Shown here piece by piece: positions 17,239-26,029 of a stretch of DNA of 38,489 nt. Each line of letters opens with the position of its first letter. The stretch's first letter is position 1. The notes beneath the pieces were generated by a model, which was given only the letters and a program-made list of their open reading frames with translations, searched no databases and was not told the DNA's origin. This DNA comes from Thermotogota bacterium. Lineage in GTDB: Bacteria > Thermotogota > Thermotogae > Thermotogales > Fervidobacteriaceae. The position numbers were made by a program, and so were the translations under genes. Location: contig JAUQPP010000010.1 in the NCBI GenBank assembly GCA_030550315.1, positions 1-38,489 on the forward strand. Reading direction: 5' to 3'.

Positions 17239-18174
17239 TTATATCTTTCCAAATTGTAGCGCAACTGAAGCAGCACCTAAGATACCGGCTTCCTCAACTA
17301 AAGGACTTTGAACGATTTGGTAAGTGTCCTTAAACGAAGGCATGACCAAATGTTCAACTTTTTCTCTCAGGGGCTTGAACAGAATGTCGCCGGCTTTAGA
17401 AACGCCGCCACCAATTACGATGATCTCTGGATTGAAAACGTGAATAAAGTTTGCAACACCTATTGCGAGTGAGTTCACCACTCTTTCGACAATGTTCAAT
17501 GCCAGCATGTCCCCTTCCTTTGCAGAGTCAAAGACTGCTTTTGCATCGATGCTAGTTTTCTTAAATATCGACGATTCGGGGAACTTCTTTTGACCTTCCA
17601 ACGCCATTCGCCTTATCGCCGTTGCGGAGGCAAGTGCTTCCAAACAGCCGTAATTACCGCAACCACAAAGTGGTCCGTTGGGTTCTATTATCACATGTCC
17701 CAGCTCCGCACCTATGCCGTTTTTTCCAGTGATGAGCACACCATGTGAGATTACACCTCCACCGACACCAGTTCCCAGCGTCAGTGCCAAGATATGCTCG
17801 TATCCTTTTCCAGCACCAAACCATTTTTCTCCAAGAGCGAACGCGTTTGCGTCGTTCTCCACGTAAACCTTAAGACCAGTGAGGTTGCTGAGCATGGGGC
17901 CAAGCGGAAAATCGCTCCAATCAGGGAAATTAGGAGAGAAACGTACTATACCGGAATCGTGATCTATTGAACCAGGTGAGCCAACGCCGATACCTCGAAC
18001 ATTATAACCGTTCGCTATTTCAAGAATCGCTTCCGCCATCCTCCTGACAACTCGTTCGCCACCTTCGGAAACGAGTGTTTCTCTCTCAACTTTTCTGAGA
18101 ATTCTACCGCTTTCTGCTTCCACGAGTCCTACCTTGAAAAACGTACCCCCGAGGTCTACACCTACGACGTACAC
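17239..18174 (-). CDS. glcK: ROK-family glucokinase
   Basis: Phosphorylates glucose with ATP; cytoplasmic, 311 residues. ROK features: GVDLGGTFFKVGL (5-17, ATP phosphate loop), ENDAN with catalytic Asp108, LGTGVGGGVI (133-142), GAELGHVII (sugar-binding Glu157 and metal-binding His160), the zinc motif CGCGNYGC (Cys170, Cys172, Cys177), and VIGGGVS. No N-terminal helix-turn-helix, so it is a kinase and not a ROK repressor. ATG at 18174 behind GAGGAGG. It is the first gene of the long minus-strand run and diverges from disA. Specificity for glucose is inferred from family similarity; N-acetylglucosamine or fructose kinases look alike. Confidence 0.88.
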   Translation of the reverse strand: MYVVGVDLGGTFFKVGLVEAESGRILRKVERETLVSEGGERVVRRMAEAILEIANGYNVRGIGVGSPGSIDHDSGIVRFSPNFPDWSDFPLGPMLSNLTGLKVYVENDANAFALGEKWFGAGKGYEHILALTLGTGVGGGVISHGVLITGKNGIGAELGHVIIEPNGPLCGCGNYGCLEALASATAIRRMALEGQKKFPESSIFKKTSIDAKAVFDSAKEGDMLALNIVERVVNSLAIGVANFIHVFNPEIIVIGGGVSKAGDILFKPLREKVEHLVMPSFKDTYQIVQSPLVEEAGILGAASVALQFGKI

Positions 18175-18239
18175 GCCTTATCCTCCTCCAAAACACATGA
18201 GTAAATAGAAAAAGTTTGCTGCCAAACTTCACGTTTCCT

Positions 18240-18274
18240 ATTATATCATACGAAAACATTTTTTGTTGTATAAT
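18240..18274. promoter_or_regulatory. Divergent -10 elements between glcK and disA
   Basis: The 160-base glcK-disA gap contains TATAAT on the minus strand (18245-18240) for glcK and TATAAT on the plus strand (18269-18274) for disA. No good -35 hexamer is at 17 bases from either, so only the -10 boxes are supported. The rest of the gap is AT-rich with no other structure. Confidence 0.4.
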
Positions 18275-18334
18275 TATCTTGAACGCGAAGTTTAAATTTT
18301 TATCAAAGATTCGAGTTTTGTGAGGTGAACACGT

Positions 18335-19399
18335 TTGGCTGCGCAAATTCCACAGGAAGTTATCGAAAAAATAAAACAAGTTTCTCCAGGTACGAAGCTA
18401 AGAAAGGCTCTTGATCAAGTAATAGAGGCGCAATTGGGGGCGTTAATAGTTTTTATTAACGAAGACGAGATGAAGGCCTATCCTCAAGTTTTTCAAGCCG
18501 GCTTCAAAATCGATGCGCCGTTCAGCCCAGAAAGACTTTACGAACTCTCCAAGATGGATGGGGCGATAGTCGTTGACGAACATGTAAGCAGAATCCTTGC
18601 TGCAAACGTTCATTTAGTACCAGATCCATCCATCCCTACAAGCGAGACTGGAACACGCCACAGAACCGCCGAACGCATAGCTAAACAACTCAAAAAAATG
18701 GTTATTGCTATTTCTAAAAGGAGAAACGTGGTAACGCTTTACTACAAAGAATACAAGCATGTCTTTGAAGACATGAAGTTTGTTCTTACAAAGGTTTCGC
18801 AAACATTAAACACGTTGGAACGGTTTCGAGAAATATTCGACAGGGACTTGGAACTGCTCAATTACAAAGAGATTGAAGGGAATGTTACGCTCGATTTTAT
18901 CTGCGGTTTATTGTTAAGAAGCGCGGAAATTCACAATATTACCTCTGAGATTCAGCTTCAGATTATTGAACTTGGTATCGAAGGGAGGCTCGCATCGTTG
19001 AGACTCAGGGAAGTTCTTAGAGACTTAGATGAACTCACGCTCCTGCTCATAATGGACTACCATAAGAAGGATGTGACGGAAGAAGATGCTAGAAAACTGA
19101 TGGAAGAGATGTGGGGTCTGGAATACAAACATCTTACATTTGCGAAATTCCTTGGCTATGATGTTTCCAGTACCCACAAGGCAAGCGAAACATTCGTTGT
19201 ACCACGAGGTTACAGGCTTTTGCGTACCGCTATCCACATTCCAATGAACGTATCTCAAAAGGTCATCGATTCCTACAGAAACCTTGGAAACCTCATCAAA
19301 ACCGACGTAAACCACCTTCAAGAGATTGACGGAATTGGAAAAAAGAGGGCAAGGGCAATACTCAAGACGATCAAGTCCATAAAAAAAAGGCGGGGCTGA
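18335..19399 (+). CDS. disA: Diadenylate cyclase DisA, DNA-integrity scanning protein
   Basis: Makes cyclic di-AMP from two ATP and senses branched DNA; 354 residues. The N-terminal DAC domain has KMDGAIVVD (Asp75-Gly76-Ala77) and GTRHRTAER (Arg108-His109-Arg110), the two catalytic signatures. A helical linker leads to a C-terminal helix-hairpin-helix pair, 'LQEIDGIGKKRARAI'. TTG start at 18335, 7 bases after GAGGTGA; the N-terminus MAAQIPQEVIEK fits family length. It is monocistronic, without the radA neighbour common in Firmicutes, and is followed at once by a terminator. Confidence 0.96.
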   Translation: MAAQIPQEVIEKIKQVSPGTKLRKALDQVIEAQLGALIVFINEDEMKAYPQVFQAGFKIDAPFSPERLYELSKMDGAIVVDEHVSRILAANVHLVPDPSIPTSETGTRHRTAERIAKQLKKMVIAISKRRNVVTLYYKEYKHVFEDMKFVLTKVSQTLNTLERFREIFDRDLELLNYKEIEGNVTLDFICGLLLRSAEIHNITSEIQLQIIELGIEGRLASLRLREVLRDLDELTLLLIMDYHKKDVTEEDARKLMEEMWGLEYKHLTFAKFLGYDVSSTHKASETFVVPRGYRLLRTAIHIPMNVSQKVIDSYRNLGNLIKTDVNHLQEIDGIGKKRARAILKTIKSIKKRRG

Positions 19400-19415
19400 T
19401 AATCCCCGCTTTTTT
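19390..19415. terminator. Bidirectional terminator of disA and the DUF1015 gene
   Basis: GCGGGG (19390-19395), an 8-base loop, CCCCGC (19404-19409) and six T follow; eight A precede the stem (19381-19388), giving a T-run on the other strand. The stem begins inside the disA stop region. It serves two convergent genes. Confidence 0.9.
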
Positions 19416-19430
19416 GGTAGTCTATTTCCA

Positions 19431-20666
19431 TCAAATCAAGTGAACCACAATACCACTTTTCAGCTTTGGTTCGAACCACGTAGATTTTGGTGGCATGATC
19501 TTACCTTCGTCCGATACCTTTATTAGATCCTCTATTGACGTTGGGTACATTGCGAATGCAACTTTGAACTTCCCTTCATCTACAAGCCTCTGGAGTTCTT
19601 CAAGTCCCAATATTCCTCCAACAAAATCGATTCGCTTATCCGTGCGTGGATTTTCGACTCCGAGGACGGGAGCGAGTAAATTCTTCTGGAGAATCGAAAC
19701 GTCCAGTGAATCAATTACGTCATTTTCATCGTACGTACCCGGTTTTGGCTCAAGTTTGTACCATTTTCTCGATAGGTACATGCCAATAGTGTGCTTACGC
19801 TCCGGTTTGTAAATCCCCTCCCAAGGTGTGATTGTAAACTTCTCGCTCACTTTCTTTATAAATTCTTCTTCCGACAAACCGTTCAAATCTTTGACGACAC
19901 GATTGTAATCCAGAATCCGCAGTTGAGTGTGCGGAAATATCGCGGCAAGAAAGAAGTTAAATTCCTCCTCTCCGGTGTAGTTCGGATTTTCTTGCCTCAG
20001 TTCCAATGCAGTTCTCACCGAGGCTGCAGCCCTGTGGTGACCGTCAGCGATGTAGAAAGCTTCAACATTTTTGAAAGCTTCAACGATTCTCTGTATCTCA
20101 TTATCGTCCTTCAGCACCCACACAATATGCCTTACACCGGATTCATCGACAAAATCGTATTCAGGCTCGCCAGTTGCATGTTTCATAATGAGTACATCGA
20201 TTTCTGGTCTCGATTTGTACATCAAAAAAACTGGACCCGTTTGCGCACCTACAACTTTGAAGTGCATAACGCGTTCATCCTCTTTATCTTTCCTCGTGAG
20301 TTCGTGCTTCTTTATCTTGTTTTCTATGTACTCATCGACCGAGAATGTAGCGAAGAAACCAGTTTGTACATGGTCTCTCCAATGCTGTTGGTATATGTAA
20401 ATCGCGGGTTTATCTTCGACGAACATACAACCGTTCTTAATAAGCCATTCCATGTGTTCTCTGCCCTTGATATGTACGTGAGGATCAAGTGTATCAACTG
20501 GGTGATCGAAGTGTATCTCCGGTCTTGTGACTTTGTACCACGTGTACGGGTTAACTTTTGCAACCTCGCGTGCCTGTTCTTCGTTAACTACGTCGTACGG
20601 TTTTGCAGCTATTTTGCTCACCATTTCTCTTGTTGGCCTCAAAGCCTTAAACGGTCGAACAATCAC
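19431..20666 (-). CDS. DUF1015 family protein
   Basis: 411 residues of unknown biochemical function. Family signatures are clear: an N-terminal 'IVRPFKALRPTREMVSKIAAKPYDVV', a central 'KKHELTRKDKEDERVMH' and 'GPVFLMY', and FYIADGHHRAAAS (DGHHR at 208-212). DGHHR also marks the ParB/sulfiredoxin-like fold that includes free-serine kinases, and DUF1015 genes are often beside serine-biosynthesis genes. Here it lies directly downstream of glyA. Inference: a role in serine or phosphoserine metabolism. I chose GTG at 20666 (7 bases after GGGAGGG) over the ATG at 20684, which has no ribosome-binding site and would add six odd residues. No transmembrane segments. Confidence 0.85.
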   Translation of the reverse strand: MIVRPFKALRPTREMVSKIAAKPYDVVNEEQAREVAKVNPYTWYKVTRPEIHFDHPVDTLDPHVHIKGREHMEWLIKNGCMFVEDKPAIYIYQQHWRDHVQTGFFATFSVDEYIENKIKKHELTRKDKEDERVMHFKVVGAQTGPVFLMYKSRPEIDVLIMKHATGEPEYDFVDESGVRHIVWVLKDDNEIQRIVEAFKNVEAFYIADGHHRAAASVRTALELRQENPNYTGEEEFNFFLAAIFPHTQLRILDYNRVVKDLNGLSEEEFIKKVSEKFTITPWEGIYKPERKHTIGMYLSRKWYKLEPKPGTYDENDVIDSLDVSILQKNLLAPVLGVENPRTDKRIDFVGGILGLEELQRLVDEGKFKVAFAMYPTSIEDLIKVSDEGKIMPPKSTWFEPKLKSGIVVHLI

Positions 20667-20696
20667 ACTAGATCCCTCCCCCATAGGTAATTTCGT

Positions 20697-21971
20697 TCAG
20701 AGTGTGATTTTTCCTTCATAAAGTGGGAACTGCTTGCAAAGTTTTATTACTTTGTCGCTTACTTCCCTCGCTATAGCTTCGTCGATGTTTCCTTCCTCGT
20801 CTTTTATGTGCTTCAGCACCGTGACAATGAGCTCCGCAATTTCTTCCATCTGTTCTTCCTTCATTCCACGTGTTGTCAACGCGGGTGTTCCAAGCCTTAT
20901 CCCGCTTGCTACAAACGGTGAGCGTTTTTCGTTGGGAATGGTGTTTTTGTTCACTGTAATATGGCAATACCCAAGGGCCGTTTCCGCGGCCTTTCCGGTC
21001 ACGTTCAGAGGAGTCAAGTCAACGAGCATCAGATGTGTGTCCGTTCCACCAGAAACGATCCGCAAGCCTCTATCCTCAAGTGCTTTGGCAAGAGCTTTCG
21101 CGTTCTTAACAACTTGTTCTTGGTATCTTTTGAAGTCTTCGCTGAGGGCCTCTTTGAAACAAACAGCCTTAGCTGCGATCACATGCATAAGCGGTCCACC
21201 TTGTATTCCGGGGAATATTGCTTTATTTATCGACTTGTAAAGCTCTTCGTCGTTTGTGAGTATTAAACCACCACGTGGTCCCCTCAGGGTTTTGTGCGTT
21301 GTGCTGGTTACAACGTGCGCGTATTCAAGAGGATTCGGGTACAACCCGGCTGCCACAAGTCCGGCGAAGTGCGCCATGTCAACGACCAGATAAGCACCGA
21401 CTTCGTCGGCAATTTCTCGGAATTTTTTGAAATCGATGATTCTGGAATATGCACTTCCACCTGCAACAATGATCTTTGGCCTGTGCTCGTGTGCTAATCT
21501 TCTAACCTCATCGTAGTCAATCAATTCCGTTTCGAGATTGACCCCGTACTGTACGACTTTGTAAATCTGTCCGGAAAAATTAACCTGCGCACCGTGTGTG
21601 AGGTGTCCTCCGTGACTGAGAGACATTCCCATGAGCACCGAACCTGGTTCTGCGAGGGCAAAATACGTTCCCATATTCGCTTGAGAACCAGAATGCGGTT
21701 GAACGTTTGCGTACTTTGCGTTAAAAAGTTGCTTTGCGCGTTCTCGTGCAAGTGTTTCGGCAACATCGACCCATTCACAGCCACCGTAATAGCGTTTTTT
21801 CGGATAACCTTCCGCATACTTGTTTGTCAGAACACTCCCCATCGCTTCCATCACTGCGGGCGAAACGAAATTTTCCGAAGCGATCAACTCAAGACCGTAC
21901 TCTTGCCGTTCCCACTCCTTGACCAATACTTCGTAAATTTCTGGATCAACGACCTTTACGTGCTCCCACAT
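20697..21971 (-). CDS. glyA: Serine hydroxymethyltransferase
   Basis: PLP enzyme interconverting serine and glycine with tetrahydrofolate; 424 residues. Seen: [10 protein letters not shown] (28-37), [26 protein letters not shown] (89-99), [11 protein letters not shown], and the PLP lysine Lys227 in [17 protein letters not shown] at 21971 is 8 bases after AAGGAGG; the open frame continues 17 codons upstream across the leader but without a site. A good promoter lies just before (22050-22022). The DUF1015 gene follows after 30 bases and is probably co-transcribed. glyA supplies one-carbon units and connects to folP and to possible glycine cleavage (lpdA). Confidence 0.97.
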   Translation of the reverse strand: MWEHVKVVDPEIYEVLVKEWERQEYGLELIASENFVSPAVMEAMGSVLTNKYAEGYPKKRYYGGCEWVDVAETLARERAKQLFNAKYANVQPHSGSQANMGTYFALAEPGSVLMGMSLSHGGHLTHGAQVNFSGQIYKVVQYGVNLETELIDYDEVRRLAHEHRPKIIVAGGSAYSRIIDFKKFREIADEVGAYLVVDMAHFAGLVAAGLYPNPLEYAHVVTSTTHKTLRGPRGGLILTNDEELYKSINKAIFPGIQGGPLMHVIAAKAVCFKEALSEDFKRYQEQVVKNAKALAKALEDRGLRIVSGGTDTHLMLVDLTPLNVTGKAAETALGYCHITVNKNTIPNEKRSPFVASGIRLGTPALTTRGMKEEQMEEIAELIVTVLKHIKDEEGNIDEAIAREVSDKVIKLCKQFPLYEGKITL

Positions 21972-22021
21972 ACTCGTGGCCTCCTTCCAAGTAGACTCGA
22001 TGGTGCTTTTCCTCCGCATCA

Positions 22022-22050
22022 ATTATAACTATCAATCAATGCTTTGTCAG
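22022..22050 (-). promoter_or_regulatory. glyA promoter
   Basis: CTGACA (22050-22045), a 17-base spacer and TATAAT (22027-22022) read on the minus strand, close to consensus. Transcription would begin near 22015, giving a leader of about 45 bases before glyA. Confidence 0.7.
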
Positions 22051-22078
22051 TTTGACGGGCAATTCCAGCCTCGTCAAA
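22051..22078. repeat. Inverted repeat upstream of the glyA promoter
   Basis: TTTGACG (22051-22057) and CGTCAAA (22072-22078) are a perfect 7-bp inverted repeat with a 14-base loop, adjacent to the glyA -35. On the plus strand it is followed by TTTTT, so it could act as a weak terminator or as an operator. Confidence 0.35.
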
Positions 22079-22158
22079 TTTTTATGTTGGAAAACCCAAA
22101 AACGGTGAAAATCTTTCATGAGCTCACTCGCATTTTGGTATACTACATTACGCCAGCG

Positions 22159-22188
22159 TTGACAATCGATGAGGAAAAATGGTCTAAT
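22159..22188 (+). promoter_or_regulatory. Promoter of the thiolase-fabG operon
   Basis: A consensus TTGACA (22159-22164), an 18-base spacer and TCTAAT (22183-22188) on the plus strand. The leader to the thiolase start is about 85 bases. Apart from this and the glyA promoter and repeat, the 307-base divergent gap shows no other structure or gene. Confidence 0.65.
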
Positions 22189-22278
22189 ATATGTAGGTAA
22201 TCTGAAAGGTGATTCAGTATTTGTAATAAGTGGAAGTACCTTTCTTGAGAGCGTTCAGAATTCTATGGGGGTGGGAAG

Positions 22279-23481
22279 ATGGTGTATATCTTAGGTGCGA
22301 AGAGGACAGCCATAGGAACTTTCGGAGGTTCACTTAAGGATATTCCTGCTCCGCAACTTGGAGCCATAGCCGCGAAGGCGGCCATCGAGCAAGCGGGTGT
22401 TCCTGTCGAAGACTTTGATGAGACTATTGTTGGCTGTATTCTCCAGGCTGGTCAAGGCATGGGACCGGGAAGACAAGTTGGCATTTACGCGGGAATTCCG
22501 GCGGAAAAGCCAGGCTACACAGTAAACATGCTCTGCGGTAGCGGGATGAAAGCGGTGATGATAGGGGCAACTGACATCGAACTTGGGGAAGCCGACCTGG
22601 TCTTAGCTGGTGGTATTGAAAACATGTCTCAGGCACCGTTCCTTTTAAGCTACAAAGCACGTTTTGGACTGAGATTCGGTGCTCAGGAACTCCAGGATCA
22701 TATGATTCTTGACGGGCTAACCGACGTCTTCAACAAAGTTCATATGGGTTTGACAGCCGAGGCCCTCGCCGAGGAGTTCGGTATCTCCAGGGAGGAACAA
22801 GATGAATTCGCATACAACAGCCAAATGAAAGCAAAAGCCGCGATAGAAGCTGGAAGATTCAAAGACGAAATCGTGCCAGTGGAAGTTCCAGATAAGAAGG
22901 GAGTAAAGATTTTTGACACCGATGAGTATCCGAGGTTCGACAGCACACTCGAGTCGCTTGCCAAACTTAAACCGGCATTCAAGCCGAACGGTACAATCAC
23001 GGCCGGTAATGCAAGCGGAATCAACGATGGTGGTAGTGCCATTGTTATAGCAAGTGAGCGTTACGTTGAGAAAAATGGCTTGAAACCGCTTGCGCGCATC
23101 GTTGCCTGGGCGCAGGCTGGTGTTGATCCCATGCGCATGGGCTTTGGGCCGGTACCGGCCACGGAGAAAGTGCTAAAGAAAGCGGGACTTTCGTTCCAAG
23201 ACATAGAACTCATCGAACTTAACGAGGCATTCGCCGCACAGAGTCTGGCTGTTATCAAAGGTTGGGAAAAGGCATTTGGAGTTACGAAAGACTGGATTCT
23301 TCAGAGAACAAACGTTAACGGCGGTGCAATTGCTCTCGGGCATCCAATTGGTGCGAGTGGTAACAGGATTATAGTCACGTTGCTGTACGAAATGAAGAGG
23401 CGTAGAGCAAAGTATGGTCTAGCGACGCTCTGCATCGGAGGAGGCATGGGCACCGCGATTATCGTAGAGAATCTCGAATGA
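22279..23481 (+). CDS. Acetyl-CoA C-acetyltransferase (thiolase)
   Basis: Condenses two acetyl-CoA to acetoacetyl-CoA, or the reverse; 400 residues, standard biosynthetic thiolase length. Catalytic Cys86 in [10 protein letters not shown], His355 in [14 protein letters not shown] and Cys385 in CIGGGMG are all present, as is the NEAFAAQ box. ATG at 22279 follows GGGGGTGGGAAG. fabG follows after 18 bases, so the two may make 3-hydroxybutyryl-CoA, or serve separate fatty-acid roles. It is of the AtoB/ThlA type; which name applies is not decided by sequence. Confidence 0.94.
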   Translation: MVYILGAKRTAIGTFGGSLKDIPAPQLGAIAAKAAIEQAGVPVEDFDETIVGCILQAGQGMGPGRQVGIYAGIPAEKPGYTVNMLCGSGMKAVMIGATDIELGEADLVLAGGIENMSQAPFLLSYKARFGLRFGAQELQDHMILDGLTDVFNKVHMGLTAEALAEEFGISREEQDEFAYNSQMKAKAAIEAGRFKDEIVPVEVPDKKGVKIFDTDEYPRFDSTLESLAKLKPAFKPNGTITAGNASGINDGGSAIVIASERYVEKNGLKPLARIVAWAQAGVDPMRMGFGPVPATEKVLKKAGLSFQDIELIELNEAFAAQSLAVIKGWEKAFGVTKDWILQRTNVNGGAIALGHPIGASGNRIIVTLLYEMKRRRAKYGLATLCIGGGMGTAIIVENLE

Positions 23482-23499
23482 AAGAGGGGGGCGGAATAC

Positions 23500-24219
23500 A
23501 TGAGACTGAAGGACAAGGTTTGTATCATTACCGGTGCTGGTAGTGGAATAGGAAAGGCGGCGGCGGAACTCTTTGCTCAGGAAGGTGCAATCGTTATTGC
23601 CTGTGATGTTTCGGAAGCCACTTACGATAATCCAAACATCCACTATTATAAACTCGATGTAACCGACCGGGCAAGGGTTACCGAAGTAGTTAAAGAGGTT
23701 GTTGAAAAGTTCGGGAGAATCGACGTTCTTGTCAACAATGCGGGAATAACAAGAGATGCCCTCATTCAGAATATGACTGAGGAAGACTGGGACAAAGTCA
23801 TCAACGTCAACCTCAAGGGTGTCTTTAACATGACACAGGCGGTTGTCCCGTACATGCTCGAAGCTGGAAAGGGAAGCATCATTAACACGTCATCCGTAGT
23901 TGGTGTGTACGGAAACATCGGCCAGACGAACTACGCGGCGACAAAAGCGGGCGTCATTGGCATGACCAAAACTTGGGCGAAAGAATTTGCCAGGAAAGGT
24001 GCACAAATAAGGGTAAACGCGGTGGCTCCAGGTTTTATCAAAACACCGATGACGGAAAAAGTGCCTGAAAAAGTGATAAATGCAGTCATTGAAAAAACGG
24101 CACTCAAACGTATGGGTGAACCTATCGAGGTGGCGTATGTTTACCTCTTCCTCGCAAGCGATGAATCTTCGTTCATAACAGGACAGGTCATTGGTGTGGA
24201 TGGAGGTCTCGTGCTTTAA
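23500..24219 (+). CDS. fabG: 3-oxoacyl-[ACP] reductase (short-chain dehydrogenase)
   Basis: NADPH-dependent ketoreductase, 239 residues. Rossmann loop TGAGSGIG (11-18), NNAG (79-82), catalytic Ser132, Tyr145 and Lys149 in 'TSSVVGVYGNIGQTNYAATKAG', and the FabG C-terminus 'SFITGQVIGVDGGL'. ATG at 23500 follows AGAGGGGGGCGG, 18 bases after the thiolase stop. The pairing with a thiolase means it could reduce acetoacetyl-CoA as well as acyl-ACP. A strong terminator closes the operon. Confidence 0.93.
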   Translation: MRLKDKVCIITGAGSGIGKAAAELFAQEGAIVIACDVSEATYDNPNIHYYKLDVTDRARVTEVVKEVVEKFGRIDVLVNNAGITRDALIQNMTEEDWDKVINVNLKGVFNMTQAVVPYMLEAGKGSIINTSSVVGVYGNIGQTNYAATKAGVIGMTKTWAKEFARKGAQIRVNAVAPGFIKTPMTEKVPEKVINAVIEKTALKRMGEPIEVAYVYLFLASDESSFITGQVIGVDGGLVL

Positions 24220-24242
24220 AGTTTTGATTTTTAAGCAAGTTG

Positions 24243-24269
24243 GCGGCCAAATAAAATGGCCGCTTTTTT
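24243..24269 (+). terminator. Terminator of the thiolase-fabG operon
   Basis: GCGGCCA (24243-24249), a 7-base loop, TGGCCGC (24257-24263) and six T (24264-24269). Confidence 0.92.
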
Positions 24270-24275
24270 AATCCT

Positions 24276-24582
24276 AATTTAATTGGGGTGCTGTTAAATG
24301 CTATTGTGCTTATCATAGATTTACTGTTGCCTTGTACAACCTCCTCAAATCGCGGCAGACGTGTAAATCATACTTTCAGTCATCCAACCCTTAAGAGATC
24401 TTTTGGAGGTTTATTACTCAGGTGGAAGTAACCTTAGAGGCCGAAGAGTACGCTTTTATGGTGAGTTGTGGAATGATGAAGGAAAGCCTACATATTGATT
24501 AGGGCACCCTGGGAGATTGTTGTGGTTGGAAACTGATGAGTTGTGAATTTCACGTATATTCTTTAATGAGGAGGTTGAGATT
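24276..24582. other. Non-coding gap before the secreted OB-repeat gene
   Basis: About 300 bases without a convincing gene. A GTG-started frame at 24422-24502 encodes a 26-residue peptide (begins VEVTLEAEEYAFMVS); GGAGG lies 13 bases before it, a poor spacing, and the peptide matches nothing I know. A second hydrophobic frame begins with GTG near 24286. Either could be a relic of a decayed gene. A palindrome lies at 24543-24553. I see no RNA gene. Confidence 0.4.
24543..24553. promoter_or_regulatory. Palindrome upstream of the secreted OB-repeat gene
   Basis: GTGAATTTCAC is a perfect dyad (GTGAA-T-TTCAC), 30 bases before the GTG start and directly before TATATT (24555-24560), a possible -10. 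It would overlap the promoter spacer if that -10 is used; no -35 is evident. Candidate operator only. Confidence 0.3.
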
Positions 24583-25230
24583 GTGCTTTGTAAACGGTTT
24601 GTTGCTGCCATTCTTGTTCTTACATTCGTTTTCATTGGAACCTTGTTGTTTGCTCAAAGTGTTATACCTATCTTGCAAATTTACCAGCTCAAAGAGGGAG
24701 AAACCGTGGAAGCAACAGGAGTGGTTTTGGTTGCACCAGGTGCATTGATGAATAAAACTACCTGGATCCAGGATGGAACCGCTGGAATCATGATCTACGG
24801 AAATCTTCCGGAGCTTAAGATTGGTGACGCTATACGGGTAAGTGGAAAAACTAAAATTTACTACGGAATACTGGAAATCCTCCCAGATAAAGTGGAGATT
24901 ATCGGGAAAGCAGAAGTTAAACCTGTTGATCTGAACAAACTTTTCGCAGAGGAGGCAAAGAAAGGCACTCTGACAAAACAAAAAATAGGAGAATTATTCA
25001 ACAGTCTTTTGTCGCAACTTGTAACAGTGACAGGTCAGATTGTGGATATACAAGGATACCAATTTACAGTTAAGACAGACTACTTCGAAATACTTATCTA
25101 CCTGAGAAAGGAAGCGAACATTTCCACGAAAAACCTCAAGAAAGGCCAAACTATAAGTGTAACTGGAATTATGTATCTGTACAAGGATGTGTTTGAGATT
25201 CTTCCAAGGTTCCAGGATGATATAAAATAA
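24583..25230 (+). CDS. Secreted protein with two OB-fold-like repeats
   Basis: 215 residues. A signal peptide covers about 1-25 (basic start, hydrophobic core, 'LLFAQ' cleavage region). Two similar halves follow: about 35-113 and 137-215. Each has 'V.VTG.V' at its start and ends in matching blocks, GDAIRVSGKTKIYYGILEIL and GQTISVTGIMYLYKDVFEIL. 'W.QDGTAGIMIYG' plus 'G..I.V.G' is the pattern of secreted OB-fold (COG4085-like, nucleic-acid-binding fold) domains. Ligand and function are unknown; nucleic acid is one option. GTG start 9 bases after GAGGAGG. Monocistronic with its own terminator. Confidence 0.65.
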   Translation: MLCKRFVAAILVLTFVFIGTLLFAQSVIPILQIYQLKEGETVEATGVVLVAPGALMNKTTWIQDGTAGIMIYGNLPELKIGDAIRVSGKTKIYYGILEILPDKVEIIGKAEVKPVDLNKLFAEEAKKGTLTKQKIGELFNSLLSQLVTVTGQIVDIQGYQFTVKTDYFEILIYLRKEANISTKNLKKGQTISVTGIMYLYKDVFEILPRFQDDIK

Positions 25231-25249
25231 AGTTAGTTTAATATCAAAG

Positions 25250-25281
25250 AGCCCAATCCGTTCGGGGGATTGGGCTTTTTT
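25250..25281. terminator. Terminator between convergent genes
   Basis: AGCCCAATCC (25250-25259), a 7-base loop, GGATTGGGCT (25267-25276), and six T (25276-25281). It ends the secreted OB-repeat gene. On the minus strand the stem lies beyond the family-3 binding-protein stop, but the T-run there is short. Confidence 0.92.
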
Positions 25282-25291
25282 CACATAAGTG

Positions 25292-26029
25292 CTAATAACT
25301 ACCAACGTATCGCATTACGATGTTTTTTATCTCCGTGCTTTTCTTGGATATCAGATCGTTTATTCGGTTCAAGAGTTCTGACTTGAGTACGACAAAGCCG
25401 ATCTGGGTCTCATAAACCAACTTTGGCCAAACCTGCAGGCCATAACTTTTGCTGAGGTACAGTGCATTGATGTAATCAAAAAATGCCGCGTCAACTTGCC
25501 CGAGTAAGAGCTTTGTTAGTATTTCTTGGTTGGAAACGAGGGCTTCGTATCCGACCCTTTTTCCGGCTTTCAACCACTCGCGAATTATCATCTCACCGGT
25601 TGCTCCCTTTTTGACCGCGAACCTGACATGTTCGACGTTTCCATCCCATTTGATACCCTTCCTCAAAACGATTGCCAAGCCGGACTGTAAGTACGGTGCG
25701 GAAAACGTAAATACCTTTTTTCTCTCCTCAGTGATGTGAATCCCACCAACCACAAGGTCAAGGCTTAAAGATTTCAAAACAAGTGGATCAAGGGCGCTGA
25801 ATGGCAAGACGTAATACTCGAAGTGATACTTCATCTCCCTCGAGAGTAGCCGACAAATATCTACGTCGATGCCAATCAGGCTTGATGCACTCCAGAAGGC
25901 GTATGGGCTTCCGAGAAGAAAGCCGACCTTTACTATCATCTCTGCTGGCTGGACGATGCCTGAAAAAACTAAGACCAAGAATAAGACCAGGATAAAAAGG
26001 TAGGTACAGGAATTCTTTGAAAACAACAC
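25292..26029 (-). CDS. Family-3 extracellular solute-binding protein
   Basis: 245 residues, exported. An N-terminal hydrophobic segment (about 9-24) is followed by the SBP_bac_3 pattern: 'VKVGFLLGSPYAFW', 'LIGIDVDICRLLSREM', 'LDLVVGGIHITEERKKVFTFSAPYLQSGLAIVLRKG', and 'ILTKLLLGQVDAAFFDY'. Such proteins bind polar amino acids for ABC import, or act as sensors. No permease or ATPase gene is adjacent. GTG start at 26029, with a TTG next; GGTGGGAG ends 1-4 bases before, and this region pairs with an upstream arm (26028-26151). It lies 145 bases downstream of thiB on the same strand and may be co-transcribed. Smaller than most family members because the C-terminal helices are short. Confidence 0.8.
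   Translation of the reverse strand: MLFSKNSCTYLFILVLFLVLVFSGIVQPAEMIVKVGFLLGSPYAFWSASSLIGIDVDICRLLSREMKYHFEYYVLPFSALDPLVLKSLSLDLVVGGIHITEERKKVFTFSAPYLQSGLAIVLRKGIKWDGNVEHVRFAVKKGATGEMIIREWLKAGKRVGYEALVSNQEILTKLLLGQVDAAFFDYINALYLSKSYGLQVWPKLVYETQIGFVVLKSELLNRINDLISKKSTEIKNIVMRYVGSY

Noticed and set aside
17239-18174. ROK transcriptional repressor (XylR/NagC type)
   Set aside because: It lacks the N-terminal helix-turn-helix and has all kinase residues.
19791-20690. A 299-codon open frame on the plus strand opposite the DUF1015 gene
   Set aside because: Antisense shadow: DUF1015 family motifs are clear on the minus strand, and this frame has no ribosome-binding site or recognisable domain.
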